NCBI GenBank assembly: GCA_039931065.1
Contig: JBDTSP010000001.1
Location: 496,001 to 560,000, forward strand
Reading direction: 5' to 3'
DNA from: CADEED01 sp039931065
GTDB taxonomy: Bacteria > Pseudomonadota > Gammaproteobacteria > Steroidobacterales > Steroidobacteraceae
Length of the DNA: 64,000 bases
Under the pieces are notes generated by a model that made no database searches, was not told the DNA's origin, and saw only the letters and a list, made by a program, of their open reading frames with translations. Positions 1 through 9,209 of this stretch are shown here, piece by piece (position 1 is the first letter of the stretch; every line of letters starts with the position of its first letter). The position numbers and the translations under genes were made by a program.

Positions 1-1
1 G

Positions 2-787
2 CCGCGCTCGCAGATCGATGACTACACGGCGTTCGTCGCGCGTTACGGCGCGAAGGGCCTCGCATACATCAAGGTGAACGAGCAGGCGAAAGGCAAGGAA
101 GGCCTGCAGTCGCCGATCGTCAAATTCCTGAGCGAAGAGGCCGTGAAGGGCATCCTCGAGCGCACCGGGGCACAGGACAACGATCTCATTTTCTTCGGCG
201 CCGACAGCGCCAAGGTTGTGAGCGACGCCATCGGGGCGCTGCGCCTGAAAGTGGGTGTCGATCAGAAGCTGACGACCGAAGGCTGGAAGCCCTTGTGGGT
301 AGTGGACTTCCCGATGTTCGACTACGACCCGGACGAGAAGCGCTGGGTTGCCATGCATCACCCGTTCACCTCGCCGGTGAACGACGACGTCGCCGCGCTG
401 CAGGCCAAGCCCGATGGCGCGCTGGCCAAGGCTTACGACCTCGTGCTGAACGGCAGCGAAATCGCCGGCGGCTCGGTGCGTATCTTCCGGCAGGACATGC
501 AGTCGGCGGTGTTCGATCTCCTGGGCATTGGCGCTGCGGAAGCGCAGCTCAAGTTCGGCTTCCTGCTCGATGCGCTCAAGTACGGCGCGCCGCCGCACGG
601 TGGCATCGCGTTCGGCCTCGATCGCCTGGTGATGCACATGGCCGGCACGGACAGCATCCGCGACGTCATCGCCTTCCCGAAGACGCAGACCGCCGCCGAT
701 CCGCTCACCGACGCGCCCACCGAGATCAGCGAGAAACAGCTGCGTGAAGTGCATATCCGGGTGCGCACACCCCCGCCCACGAGCTGA
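2..787 (+). CDS. aspS: Aspartyl-tRNA synthetase, C-terminal part (5' end outside window)
   Basis: This is the last 261 codons of the class II synthetase that charges tRNA-Asp in the cytosol. The window opens inside the gene, in frame from base 2. The visible part starts at the tail of the bacterial GAD insertion domain (ARYGAKGLAYIKVNEQ) and runs through the rest of the catalytic domain. The class II motif 3 block GIAFGLDRLVM lies about 200 codons into the fragment. The C-terminus RVRTPPPTS is typical of bacterial AspRS. The stop overlaps the ATG of the next gene by one base (TGATG), which suggests translational coupling. The identity is secure; only the N-terminal anticodon-binding domain and part of the catalytic domain are unseen. 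Confidence 0.97.
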   Translation, partial: PRSQIDDYTAFVARYGAKGLAYIKVNEQAKGKEGLQSPIVKFLSEEAVKGILERTGAQDNDLIFFGADSAKVVSDAIGALRLKVGVDQKLTTEGWKPLWVVDFPMFDYDPDEKRWVAMHHPFTSPVNDDVAALQAKPDGALAKAYDLVLNGSEIAGGSVRIFRQDMQSAVFDLLGIGAAEAQLKFGFLLDALKYGAPPHGGIAFGLDRLVMHMAGTDSIRDVIAFPKTQTAADPLTDAPTEISEKQLREVHIRVRTPPPTS

Positions 788-1422
788 TGGCGCGCGAAGC
801 CGCGGTTTTCGTTCACGGCTTGTGGCTCACGGGCGCCGAGTCGGCGCTCTTGCGGCGCCGGCTCGCGGCGAAACACGGCTTCGCCTGTCACAGCTTCACC
901 TACCCGACCGTGGGTAGTTCGATGGAGCCGGTGCTCGAGCGCCTCACGCGTTTCGTCAGCAACATCGATGCGGACCGCCTGCACTTCGTCGGTCACAGCC
1001 TGGGCGGCATCGTGCTGCATCGGTATTTCGAAATTGCCCGCGAACTTCCCCCGGGCCGCGTGGTGTTCCTCGGTTCGCCCGCGGTGAAGAGCCGGACCGC
1101 CGAGCGCGTCGGCAAGCTGCCGATCCTGTCGCGCATGGTCGGCCGCATGGTGGTCAACGAACTGGTGACGCCCACGGGCACGCGCGAATGGCGCAGCGAG
1201 CGCGAGCTCGGGTTGATCGCGGGTTCGCGGCCGCTCGGTCTCGGGCGCTTCTTCACGCGCTTCGAAGAGGATTGCGACGGCACCATCGGCGTCAGCGAGA
1301 CCAAACTACCGGGCCACACCGCGCACGTGACCTTGCCGGTGAGCCACATGGGGATGCTCATCTCCGCCGACGTCGCGCGGCACGTGGGTGAGTTCCTCGA
1401 GCGCGGGCGCTTCGGCGCGTAG
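787..1422 (+). CDS. Alpha/beta hydrolase (lipase-like), 211 aa
   Basis: This is a small cytosolic alpha/beta-fold serine hydrolase. FVHGLW near residue 8 is the oxyanion-hole HG strand, and FVGHSLGG places the nucleophile at Ser71. SHMGMLIS near residue 195 probably supplies the catalytic His, with an Asp near 159 (EDCDG). There is no signal peptide or membrane segment. The protein resembles PGAP1-like or triacylglycerol-lipase-like esterases, but the substrate cannot be read from the sequence. Its ATG overlaps the aspS stop and rtcA starts 9 bases downstream, so it sits inside a tight three-gene run. Confidence 0.85.
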   Translation: MAREAAVFVHGLWLTGAESALLRRRLAAKHGFACHSFTYPTVGSSMEPVLERLTRFVSNIDADRLHFVGHSLGGIVLHRYFEIARELPPGRVVFLGSPAVKSRTAERVGKLPILSRMVGRMVVNELVTPTGTREWRSERELGLIAGSRPLGLGRFFTRFEEDCDGTIGVSETKLPGHTAHVTLPVSHMGMLISADVARHVGEFLERGRFGA

Positions 1423-1431
1423 CCGGCGACG

Positions 1432-2445
1432 ATGATCGAGATCGACGGGTCCGAGGGCGAGGGTGGCGGGCAGATCCTGCGCTCGTCTCTGTCGCTCGCC
1501 ATCTGCACGCAGCAGCCGTTTCGTATCACGAACATTCGTGCGAATCGCGAGAAGCCGGGCCTCATGCGGCAGCACCTCACGGCGGTGACCGCCGCCGCGA
1601 AAATCTGCGCCGGCGAACTGGATGGCGCGGAACTTGGCTCGCGGCACCTCACTTTCCGGCCGGGCAGTCTCGCCGCCGGGGATTACACCTTCGAGATCGG
1701 CACGGCGGGAAGTTGCACGCTGGTATTCCAGACGGTGCTTCCGGCGCTATTGACCGCCGCGGGTGAGAGCCGCGTTCGCATCACCGGCGGCACCCATAAC
1801 CGCGGCTCACCGCCGTTCGATTTCCTCTCGCGCAGTTTCCTGCCCTTGTTAGGGCGCATGGGCGCTCATGTCGAGCTCACGCTTGCGCGCTTCGGATTCT
1901 ATCCACGCGGTGGCGGCGAGATCCGCGCGCGCATCGCACCCGTGGCTCGACTGCGCTCGTTGCAGCTCGAACAACGCGGCGCCTGGGTCCGCGGACTCGC
2001 GGAGGCCTACGTTGCCGCGATTCCCGCCGACGTCGCGCAACGCGAACTCCAGGTCATTGGCCGTGCGTTGTCGTGGCCACACGAACAACTGCTGTTGCAG
2101 GCGCTGCCGAACGACGTGGGTCCCGGCAACGCGGTGACCATCACGCTCGAGCATGAGCACGTCACCGAAGTGTTCACCGGCTTCGGGGAGCGCGGCGTCC
2201 GCGCGGAAAAAGTGGCCGAAAGCGTGGCGCAGGAAGCGCGCGACTATCTTTCAGCGAGTGCGCCGGTGGGTGAGCACCTGGCCGATCAACTGGTGTTGCC
2301 CATGGCGCTCGGCGACGGTGGCAGGTTCATCACCGCGCGCGCGACGCCGCATCTGCGATCGAACATCGCCGTCATCGAACGCTTCACGCAGCGGCATATC
2401 GCTGTCGAACCGGTCGCGAGCGGCGTCGCGGTCACGGTGACCTGA
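1432..2445 (+). CDS. rtcA: RNA 3'-terminal phosphate cyclase
   Basis: RtcA converts RNA 3'-phosphate ends to 2',3'-cyclic phosphates in an ATP-dependent reaction through a covalent histidyl-AMP. The protein is 337 aa, close to the E. coli enzyme. It begins with the family signature DGSEGEGGGQILR (about residues 5-17) and carries GGTHNRGSPPFDFL mid-protein. His307 in ATPHLRSN matches the position of the adenylated histidine near the C-terminus. The usual neighbours rtcB (ligase) and rtcR (sigma-54 activator) are absent here; instead it follows an alpha/beta hydrolase by 9 bases. A stand-alone rtcA may serve RNA repair or end processing under a different control from the E. coli operon (inference). 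Confidence 0.95.
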   Translation: MIEIDGSEGEGGGQILRSSLSLAICTQQPFRITNIRANREKPGLMRQHLTAVTAAAKICAGELDGAELGSRHLTFRPGSLAAGDYTFEIGTAGSCTLVFQTVLPALLTAAGESRVRITGGTHNRGSPPFDFLSRSFLPLLGRMGAHVELTLARFGFYPRGGGEIRARIAPVARLRSLQLEQRGAWVRGLAEAYVAAIPADVAQRELQVIGRALSWPHEQLLLQALPNDVGPGNAVTITLEHEHVTEVFTGFGERGVRAEKVAESVAQEARDYLSASAPVGEHLADQLVLPMALGDGGRFITARATPHLRSNIAVIERFTQRHIAVEPVASGVAVTVT

Positions 2446-2547
2446 CCGCAGTACTACGGCATCTTGAAACGCGCTTCGTGCTTCCAGTTGTCCTCGAGCT
2501 TGATGACGGTCATGGTCCTGGCGCGCCTATCCAGGCGCACGGGCGGT

Positions 2548-5500
2548 TCAGCGCCCGATGACCACGCGGTCTCCCGACACCAGGTCGATCATCATGAGCG
2601 TCGAGATCCACGGGCAGGCGAGATAGATCACGCTGTCGGTGGTATCGACGTCGAGCGAAAGGCAGCCGTAGGGCACCGGCCCCTGGCCAGTCGTGAGACC
2701 GGAAACCGGATCGCGGCCCGACAGGAACTGCGGCGCCGCGCCCGACAACGGAATCGACAGCAGGCCGCTGGCGGTGCCCGTGCGCAAGCCGAGAATCCGC
2801 GAGTTTTGCGAGTCGAGGAAACTCGCGGTGATCACGCTGCTGCCGGGCAGCGGATCCTCTGCGAACGGCGCGAGGAACAGGCTGCGATCGCCGGTCGCGA
2901 GATCCACACTGTACAGACCGCCCGGGCCTTCATCGGCGAGGATGGCGCGGGTGGGATTATCGGCGGGCTCGAGCACGAAGTTGGAGGCGCGGTCGGGGAT
3001 CGGTCCCGTGCCGCGGCTTGCGCCGCTCACGAGGCTGTACGATCTCGGAAACGTCGACAGGTCGATCGAATACAACGACTCGCCGCCGCCGGTCGTGTCC
3101 GACAGATAGACGCGATTGTTAGTGGCATCGAGCTGGAACGCCCGCGGAAAACTCACGACGGGCGCGGGAGCAGGCGCGCTGATGCTCGCGATCGGCGCAC
3201 GCGCGCCGTTCACAGTGTCGAGCTGCAACAGCGAATTCGTCGAACCCGCAACCAGCGCCAGCGAGGTGCTGTAGCCGGGTCGCGTGTCGGGCAGGACGCC
3301 GACGATGTCGTAGAGGTCCGGCCCCGCGCCGACGGTGGAGTTGGCCACGGGGACGCGCGCGCCCGACGCGAGGTTCAGGCGCATGACCTCACCGATGCCG
3401 CGGCTCGACAGCAGCAGTGTCGCGGCGGTGCCGGTGCGCTGCTCGATCACGACGGAATCCGGGTCGTCGATGTGTGTGCCGCTGCCGACGTGCACTTCGT
3501 AGAGCGTGTCGTGCGCGTTCGTCACGAGGTCGATGCCGATGATCTGTTGCGGATACTGCGAGACATACAAACGGTTCTGCGCGCGGTCGTACGCGAACCC
3601 GCGGATGTTGGGGTTGCGCGGACCTGCGCTGATACCGCTGTCGTCGACCACGCTGCGTTCGCCCGTGACCAGGTCGACCGCCATGATTCGCTCGGCATCC
3701 GGATCGAGCACCAGCAGCCGGTGATTGGGCGCGTCGATCTCGAGCGAGGTCGGCCGGCCGAGCGCCGTGCCAAGGCCGACGGATTCGGTATAGGACGACA
3801 ATGGGGAGCACACACCCGTAGCCAGATCCACGGCGAGGATGCGCTCGGGCCGGCTGGGGGTGCTGATCGAGCCATGCGAGACGAGCAGCCGCGGGGTACC
3901 CGGCGTCGTGACGTCATCGTAGGCGATGCCGGCCATCGAGCCCAGGCCGCTGCCGCCGCCGACGCCGAAGCCGCTCACGATGGCGCGCGTGCCCGTGGCG
4001 AGATCGATCTCGAGAATGGTGGCCCAGTTCGGATTGGTGACGAACGCGCGGTTGTCAGGCACGTCGAGCGTCATATGGGAATTGTCCGCCACCTGCAGTT
4101 CGTCCTCGACGGGCGGCGCCGACACGGTCGTGCGTACGCCCGTCGTCAGGTCGACCGCGATCAGCTGGTTGCTGACTCCGTCGAGCAGGATCGCGCGGTT
4201 GCGCGGCGTGTCGACGGCGAGGTCGGCGGGCAGTAGATAGCCAAGTCCGGCGGCGGCCGCCGGCGAGATCACTTGCGGTAAGCCGTTGGCGACCGGCACG
4301 CCGTAGACGACGTTCTGGTTGCGATCCACCGCGACGACGCGTTCGCCGGTCGGGTCGTAATCCATGCCGCGCAGATTGTTGAGCAGCGCACCGCCCTTGA
4401 GCACCGTCGCGGAAGCCGCATTGCTGGCCGTATTGCCGGCCATGTCCGCCACGCTCACCACCAGCGCGTTGTTGCCGGGCGCAAGCGGCACGTCGGCACG
4501 CCAGTTGAGATAGCCGTCGATCGATACCGCGGGCACGCCGTTCACGGTTACGGATAACACGCCGATCGTGTCGTTCGCGTTGCCGCGCACCGCGATCGTC
4601 TCGGCATCGGTGTACGAGTTGTTGGTGGGGAACACGATGCGCGCCGAGGGCGGCGTGTTGTCGACCGCCCAGGTGTAGGTGGCTGGTGTCGGGTCGGCGA
4701 TGCCCGCGGCATTACGCGCGCGAACGGTGAACGTGTGTGTGCCCTGGCCGAGGTCGTTGTACGTGATGGCGGTCGACACCGTTGCGAACGGCGCGCCGTC
4801 GAGCCGCGCCTCGAACGTGCTGCCCGGCTCGACCGGACCGTAAGAGAAGGTGGCCGTGGCCAAACGCGTGAACGGGGGCGGGGAAGCGAACAGAATCGTG
4901 TCCGGCGCGGGCGTCGAGACGATCCAGCGCGAGCTCGCCGGCGTCGGGTCGACGTTGCCCGCGGTATCGATCGCGCGGACTAGCAGTTCATGCGCGCCTT
5001 CGGTGAGATTCGTGATCTCGAGATAGCTGTCCGTCGCCACGTAGGCCGCGCCGTCGAGGCTGTACTCGAAGGTCGCGATTTCGCTCGATGAAAAATAGAA
5101 CGTCGCCGCAGTCGTGGCGCTCACCGGCGTCGGCTGCAAGTCGATCGAGGTGGTCGGCGGCGTGGAGTCCGGCACGACGGGGTCGTAGATCCAGATTGAG
5201 TAGGCGGGAGTCGGATCGACGTTGCCCGCGGCGTCGCGCGCACGGACCTGGAGGTTGTGCGTGCCCGCCGCGAGGCCGGTCAATTCCAGCGGATTCGTGA
5301 CGGCTTCGAAGGCTCCGAAGTCGAGGCTCGCCTCGAAAGTCGAAGCCATCTCGCTCGATGAGAAGAAAAACGTCGCGGTGCCCACCGGCACCAGGGGGCC
5401 GGGATAGACATCGATCGTGGTCGTGGGCGGCGTCTCATCGCCAGCCGTCAGAGCGATGATCCAGTTCGCGGTGGCAGGCGTGGCGTCGACGTTGCCTGCG

Positions 5501-5826
5501 GTGTCGCGGGCGCGGACGCGCAGTTGGTGCGCGCCTGCATCGAGCGCAGTCAGCGTCAGCGGGTTCGCGGCCGTCGCGAAGGCCGCGCCGTCGAGGCTGG
5601 CTTCGAAAGTGGCGGATTCGCTCGCCGAGAAGGTGAAGGTGGCGACGATCTCGGGCGTGAGCGGCGCGGGCTGCGTGTCGATCGTCGTGGTCGGTGCGAC
5701 CGTGTCGGCCCCGGGGGCGGGCGTGCTCCCGCCAGCTCCGCCACCACCACCGCCGCACGCAGTGAGCAACAGGCTGATGAACAAACAACTGGCAGTGGCA
5801 AACACCGCGCGCGGGATCTGGAACAT
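2548..5826 (-). CDS. Large lipoprotein with Ig-like repeats and a C-terminal beta-propeller, 1092 aa
   Basis: The ATG at 5826 gives a lipoprotein signal peptide with lipobox LLTAC (Cys24) followed by a Gly-rich linker; a GTG 33 bases upstream in frame is the alternative start. After the linker come four modules of about 90 residues, each ending in a version of ARDAAGNVDPTPA. These match the Ig-like domains found in adhesins and chitobiase-type proteins. A fifth, different Ig-like module (VNGVPAVSIDGYLNW) follows. The C-terminal half has many copies of xxVDLATGxRxxV and should fold as an NHL/SMP-30-like beta-propeller. It is probably anchored at the outer membrane and binds a ligand or partner protein. 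It is a monocistronic minus-strand gene between rtcA and mutS. I cannot assign a specific function. Confidence 0.85.
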   Translation of the reverse strand: MFQIPRAVFATASCLFISLLLTACGGGGGGAGGSTPAPGADTVAPTTTIDTQPAPLTPEIVATFTFSASESATFEASLDGAAFATAANPLTLTALDAGAHQLRVRARDTAGNVDATPATANWIIALTAGDETPPTTTIDVYPGPLVPVGTATFFFSSSEMASTFEASLDFGAFEAVTNPLELTGLAAGTHNLQVRARDAAGNVDPTPAYSIWIYDPVVPDSTPPTTSIDLQPTPVSATTAATFYFSSSEIATFEYSLDGAAYVATDSYLEITNLTEGAHELLVRAIDTAGNVDPTPASSRWIVSTPAPDTILFASPPPFTRLATATFSYGPVEPGSTFEARLDGAPFATVSTAITYNDLGQGTHTFTVRARNAAGIADPTPATYTWAVDNTPPSARIVFPTNNSYTDAETIAVRGNANDTIGVLSVTVNGVPAVSIDGYLNWRADVPLAPGNNALVVSVADMAGNTASNAASATVLKGGALLNNLRGMDYDPTGERVVAVDRNQNVVYGVPVANGLPQVISPAAAAGLGYLLPADLAVDTPRNRAILLDGVSNQLIAVDLTTGVRTTVSAPPVEDELQVADNSHMTLDVPDNRAFVTNPNWATILEIDLATGTRAIVSGFGVGGGSGLGSMAGIAYDDVTTPGTPRLLVSHGSISTPSRPERILAVDLATGVCSPLSSYTESVGLGTALGRPTSLEIDAPNHRLLVLDPDAERIMAVDLVTGERSVVDDSGISAGPRNPNIRGFAYDRAQNRLYVSQYPQQIIGIDLVTNAHDTLYEVHVGSGTHIDDPDSVVIEQRTGTAATLLLSSRGIGEVMRLNLASGARVPVANSTVGAGPDLYDIVGVLPDTRPGYSTSLALVAGSTNSLLQLDTVNGARAPIASISAPAPAPVVSFPRAFQLDATNNRVYLSDTTGGGESLYSIDLSTFPRSYSLVSGASRGTGPIPDRASNFVLEPADNPTRAILADEGPGGLYSVDLATGDRSLFLAPFAEDPLPGSSVITASFLDSQNSRILGLRTGTASGLLSIPLSGAAPQFLSGRDPVSGLTTGQGPVPYGCLSLDVDTTDSVIYLACPWISTLMMIDLVSGDRVVIGR

Positions 5827-5859
5827 GGACTGACGCTTCCGGCCTGAGAGTGTCCGCAC

Positions 5860-5999
5860 GATACAAGGGCTTTTGTGTCGCGGCAGGGAACGATGCGCGC
5901 GCGGAGCAGCGCGTCACACTAGTTAGTTAGCGGAAAAAAGGCGTAGGTCTAAAGACGTAGGCCCTGCGAGTGCGGCCTTGGACCTAGAGCGCGCCTGGT
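5860..5999. other. Intergenic gap between mutS and the lipoprotein gene
   Basis: Short AT-richer spacer between two minus-strand genes, with a run of A around 5930. It should hold the lipoprotein gene promoter and the mutS 3' end. I see no convincing hairpin with a T-tract. Confidence 0.4.
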
Positions 6000-8633
6000 T
6001 TAGCCAAGCAGCGCACGCATCTTGTAGACGAGATCGAGCGCTGCCCGAGGCGTGAGGTCGTCCGCGCTGACGGCGCGCAGGGCGGCTTCGAGCTCGAGCA
6101 GGCGCGGGTCGGGTGGAGGTGCGGCCGGCGGTTCGAGCGGCAGTTGGGCCTGCGGCGTATGCGCCGCCGCGGCGCGGCCACGCGAGCGCGGATTGTGCGC
6201 AGCCTCGGTCTGTGCGCCGCCCCCTTTTTCCAGCGCCACCAGATATTCGCGCGCGGCGGCAATCACTTCGCGCGGCACGCCGGCGAGTTGGGCCACCGCC
6301 AGACCATAACTTCGGCTCGCCGGGCCTTCTTTCACCGCGTGCAGGAACACGATGCCATCCCGATGTTCGGTGGCATCCAGATGCACATTGGCGCAGCCGT
6401 CGATCTCGTTGGCGAGACTGGTCAATTCGAAGTAGTGAGTCGCAAACAACGTGAACGAACGGTTGACACGCGCGATGTGCCGCGCCACGGCCCAGGCCAG
6501 AGACAGCCCGTCGAAGGTGCTCGTGCCCCGTCCGATCTCGTCCATGAGGATGAGACTCTTGTCCGTGGCGTTGTTGAGGATGTTGGCGGCCTCGGTCATC
6601 TCCACCATGAACGTGGAACGGCCCCCCGCCAGATCATCCCCGGCGCCGATGCGCGTGAAGATGCGGTCGAGCGGGCCCAACACACATTTTTCCGCGGGCA
6701 CGAAGCTGCCAACGTGCGCGAGCAGGGCGATCAACGCACCCTGGCGCATGTAGGTGGATTTGCCGCCCATGTTGGGTCCGGTGACGATCAGCATGCGGCG
6801 CGAAGCGTCGAGCACCAGGTCGTTGGGCACGAACGCGCCTTCGATGAAATGCTCCACGACCGGATGCCGGCCGCCGCGAATCTCGAGGCGCGTCTCCGAC
6901 ACCAGCGCAGGTTCGGTCCAGCCGAGCTCGGCGGCGCGTTCGGCCAGCGCGGTCAACACATCGATCGAAGACAATGCGCCAGCCGTGGCCTGCAGCGCGC
7001 CGAGTCGATCAGTGAGCTGCGTCAGCACGATGTCGTAGATTTCGCGCTCGCGCGCCAGCGCCTTTTCGCGCGCGCCGAGTACCTTGTCTTCGAAACCCTT
7101 GAGCTCGGCGGTGATGAAACGTTCCGCGGACTTCACCGTTTGCCGGCGGATGTAATCCTTCGGCACGCGGTCGGCATGCTGGCGGTTCACTTCGATGAAG
7201 AAACCCGAGACGCGGTTGTACGACAGCTTGAGCGAGGGAATGCCCGACCGTTCGCGTTCGCGCTGCTCGAGCTGCAACAGGAATTCATCGGTATGCGAGG
7301 AAATCTGACGCAGCTCGTCGAGCTCGGCGTCATATCCCGGCGCAATCACATCGCCGTCGCGCAACACCACCGAGGGTTCTTCGGCAATCGCGCGCTGCAG
7401 GAGGTCGAATACGTCGGCGTGTTCGCCGATGGTGTTGGTGAGCTCGACGATCAGCGGCGCTTCGATTCGCTTCAAAGCCGCGCGCAGGCCGGGCAGCGCG
7501 CCGATGGAAGCGCGCAGGGAAGTCAGGTCGCGCGGCCGGGCGCTGCGCAACGCGACCCGCGAGATGATTCGCTCCACGTCGCCGATCGCGCGTAGTGGAT
7601 CGCGCAATCCTTCGAAGCGGCGCGCGTCGACCAGCAAGGCAATCGCCTGGTAGCGGCGGCGCAGCTCCTGCTGATTCGTCAACGGTCGATTGAGCCAGCG
7701 GCGCAAGGCGCGCGAGCCCATGGGGGTCACGGTGGCATCGAGCAGCGCGAACAACGTCGCCGAATCCTGGCCTGACAACGACACGTCGATCTCGAGATTG
7801 CGGCGTGTCGCGGCGTCGAGATGCAACGCGTCGCCGCGTTCCTCGACCACCAGCGTATTGATGTGTGGCAACGCGGTCTTCTGGGTTTCGCGAACGTATT
7901 GCAGCAGACCGCCCGCGGCGGCGATGGCCAGCGGCAGATCGTCGGCGCCGAAGCCGCGCAGGTCGAGCGTGCCGAGCTGATCGGTCAGCAGCCGCGAGGC
8001 GCTGGATAGTTCGAAATGCCACGGCGGGCGCGAACGCAGCTCGCCCTGAGTAATCCCGCCGAGATCGCGCGCCTGGTCCTCCGGGCCTAACAACTCAGCG
8101 GGTTTGAGACGTTCGAGCTCGGCTTCGAGGGCGGTGTCGCCGTCGCACTCGAGCACGCTGAAGCGTCCGGCGGCGAGATCGAGCCAGGCCAGGCCGAATC
8201 GCACTCCTTCTTTATCGGCACGGCGCACGACGGCGGCCAGCAGCGTTTCGCGACGCTGCTCGAGCAGCGCATCGTCGGTGACGGTGCCCGGCGTGACCAC
8301 GCGCACAACCTGCCGCTCGACCGGACCCTTCGATTTTGCCGGGTCCCCGATCTGCTCGCACAACGCGACCGATTCACCCTTACGGACCAGGCGCCCGAGG
8401 TAGGTATCGACGCTGTGATAAGGCACGCCCGCCATCGGAATCGGTTCACCCGCCGAATTCCCGCGCGAAGTCAGCGTGATATCGATGAGCTTGGAGGCGC
8501 GCCGCGCGTCGTCGTAGAACAGCTCATAGAAATCGCCCATGCGATAGAACAACAGCGTGTTCGGGTGCTCGGCCTTGATGCGCAGGTATTGCTGCATCAT
8601 CGGGGTGTGCTGGCTCGTGGCGTTCTGGTTCAT
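6000..8633 (-). CDS. mutS: DNA mismatch repair protein MutS
   Basis: MutS recognises mismatches and recruits MutL. I place the start at the ATG at 8633 (MNQNATSQHTPMMQQYLRI), giving 877 aa. The open frame extends far upstream, but that extension is antisense to pncC and has no homology. The N-terminal mismatch-binding domain has the FYRMGDFYELF block that contains the mismatch-wedging Phe and Glu. The C-terminal ATPase carries Walker A TGPNMGGKST, Walker B-like ILMDEIGRGTSTFDG and the ATHYFELT switch. The C-terminal tail ends in the helical dimer/tetramer region. It is divergent from pncC with about 60 bases between the starts. Confidence 0.97.
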   Translation of the reverse strand: MNQNATSQHTPMMQQYLRIKAEHPNTLLFYRMGDFYELFYDDARRASKLIDITLTSRGNSAGEPIPMAGVPYHSVDTYLGRLVRKGESVALCEQIGDPAKSKGPVERQVVRVVTPGTVTDDALLEQRRETLLAAVVRRADKEGVRFGLAWLDLAAGRFSVLECDGDTALEAELERLKPAELLGPEDQARDLGGITQGELRSRPPWHFELSSASRLLTDQLGTLDLRGFGADDLPLAIAAAGGLLQYVRETQKTALPHINTLVVEERGDALHLDAATRRNLEIDVSLSGQDSATLFALLDATVTPMGSRALRRWLNRPLTNQQELRRRYQAIALLVDARRFEGLRDPLRAIGDVERIISRVALRSARPRDLTSLRASIGALPGLRAALKRIEAPLIVELTNTIGEHADVFDLLQRAIAEEPSVVLRDGDVIAPGYDAELDELRQISSHTDEFLLQLEQRERERSGIPSLKLSYNRVSGFFIEVNRQHADRVPKDYIRRQTVKSAERFITAELKGFEDKVLGAREKALAREREIYDIVLTQLTDRLGALQATAGALSSIDVLTALAERAAELGWTEPALVSETRLEIRGGRHPVVEHFIEGAFVPNDLVLDASRRMLIVTGPNMGGKSTYMRQGALIALLAHVGSFVPAEKCVLGPLDRIFTRIGAGDDLAGGRSTFMVEMTEAANILNNATDKSLILMDEIGRGTSTFDGLSLAWAVARHIARVNRSFTLFATHYFELTSLANEIDGCANVHLDATEHRDGIVFLHAVKEGPASRSYGLAVAQLAGVPREVIAAAREYLVALEKGGGAQTEAAHNPRSRGRAAAAHTPQAQLPLEPPAAPPPDPRLLELEAALRAVSADDLTPRAALDLVYKMRALLG

Positions 8634-8696
8634 CGCGGGGCCGAAAGTGCGGGTGGCTAGCCTACGCGAAGCGTCCGCATGCGAGAATCGCAGGCC

Positions 8697-9209
8697 ATGA
8701 ATATACCCTCCGACCCGGAATTGTCTGCGCTCACGCGGGACGTGGGCTTGCGCCTGAATGAGTCGCGGCGCCGGCTGGTCACCGCGGAATCCTGCACGGG
8801 CGGCTGGCTCGCCAAACTCGTGACCGACATCGCCGGCAGTTCGGACTGGTTCGACTGCGGATTCGTTTGTTACTCGAACGCCGCGAAAGCGCGCGATCTG
8901 GGCGTGCCCGAGAAGTTGATCGAAATGGATGGGGCCGTCAGCGACAGCGTGGTGCGCGCGATGGCCGAGGGCGCGCTCGCGCGGACCGGCGCCAATGTCG
9001 CGATCGCGGTCAGTGGAATCGCAGGCCCGGGCGGGGCGAGTGCCGGTAAACCTGTCGGCACGGTGTGGTTCGCGCTGGCGGTGAAGTTTTCCGATCGCGT
9101 GCAGTGCGAGGGTCACCTCATTCAATTCAATGGCGATCGTGATGCGGTGCGGCGTCAGGCGGTCGAATACGCGCTGCATCTATTGAAGGCGCTGCCGCCA
9201 CCGCCGTGA
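8697..9209 (+). CDS. pncC: Nicotinamide-nucleotide amidohydrolase (CinA C-terminal family)
   Basis: PncC deamidates nicotinamide mononucleotide to nicotinate mononucleotide in the pyridine nucleotide cycle. This is a 170-residue stand-alone CinA C-terminal domain. It has TAESCTGGW (residues 29-37, nucleophile Ser32), a conserved VCYSNAAK block and GIAGPGG. I start at the ATG at 8697; an ATG at 8679 in frame would add six residues. It lies directly upstream of thpR, with its TGA overlapping the GTG start of thpR by four bases, and close to recA. That is the classic cinA-recA neighbourhood of proteobacteria. Confidence 0.93.
   Translation: MNIPSDPELSALTRDVGLRLNESRRRLVTAESCTGGWLAKLVTDIAGSSDWFDCGFVCYSNAAKARDLGVPEKLIEMDGAVSDSVVRAMAEGALARTGANVAIAVSGIAGPGGASAGKPVGTVWFALAVKFSDRVQCEGHLIQFNGDRDAVRRQAVEYALHLLKALPPPP

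Noticed and set aside
2464..4236. 590-codon plus-strand open frame
   Set aside because: It is antisense to the Ig/propeller lipoprotein, is Arg-rich with no domain, and arises from the GC-rich codon pattern of the real gene.
6144..7595. 483-codon plus-strand open frame
   Set aside because: Antisense to mutS, with His/Arg-rich low-information translation and no family features.
8634..9179. N-terminal extension of MutS upstream of 8633
   Set aside because: It would overlap pncC on the other strand; MutS homology begins at the short leader before MMQQYLRI.
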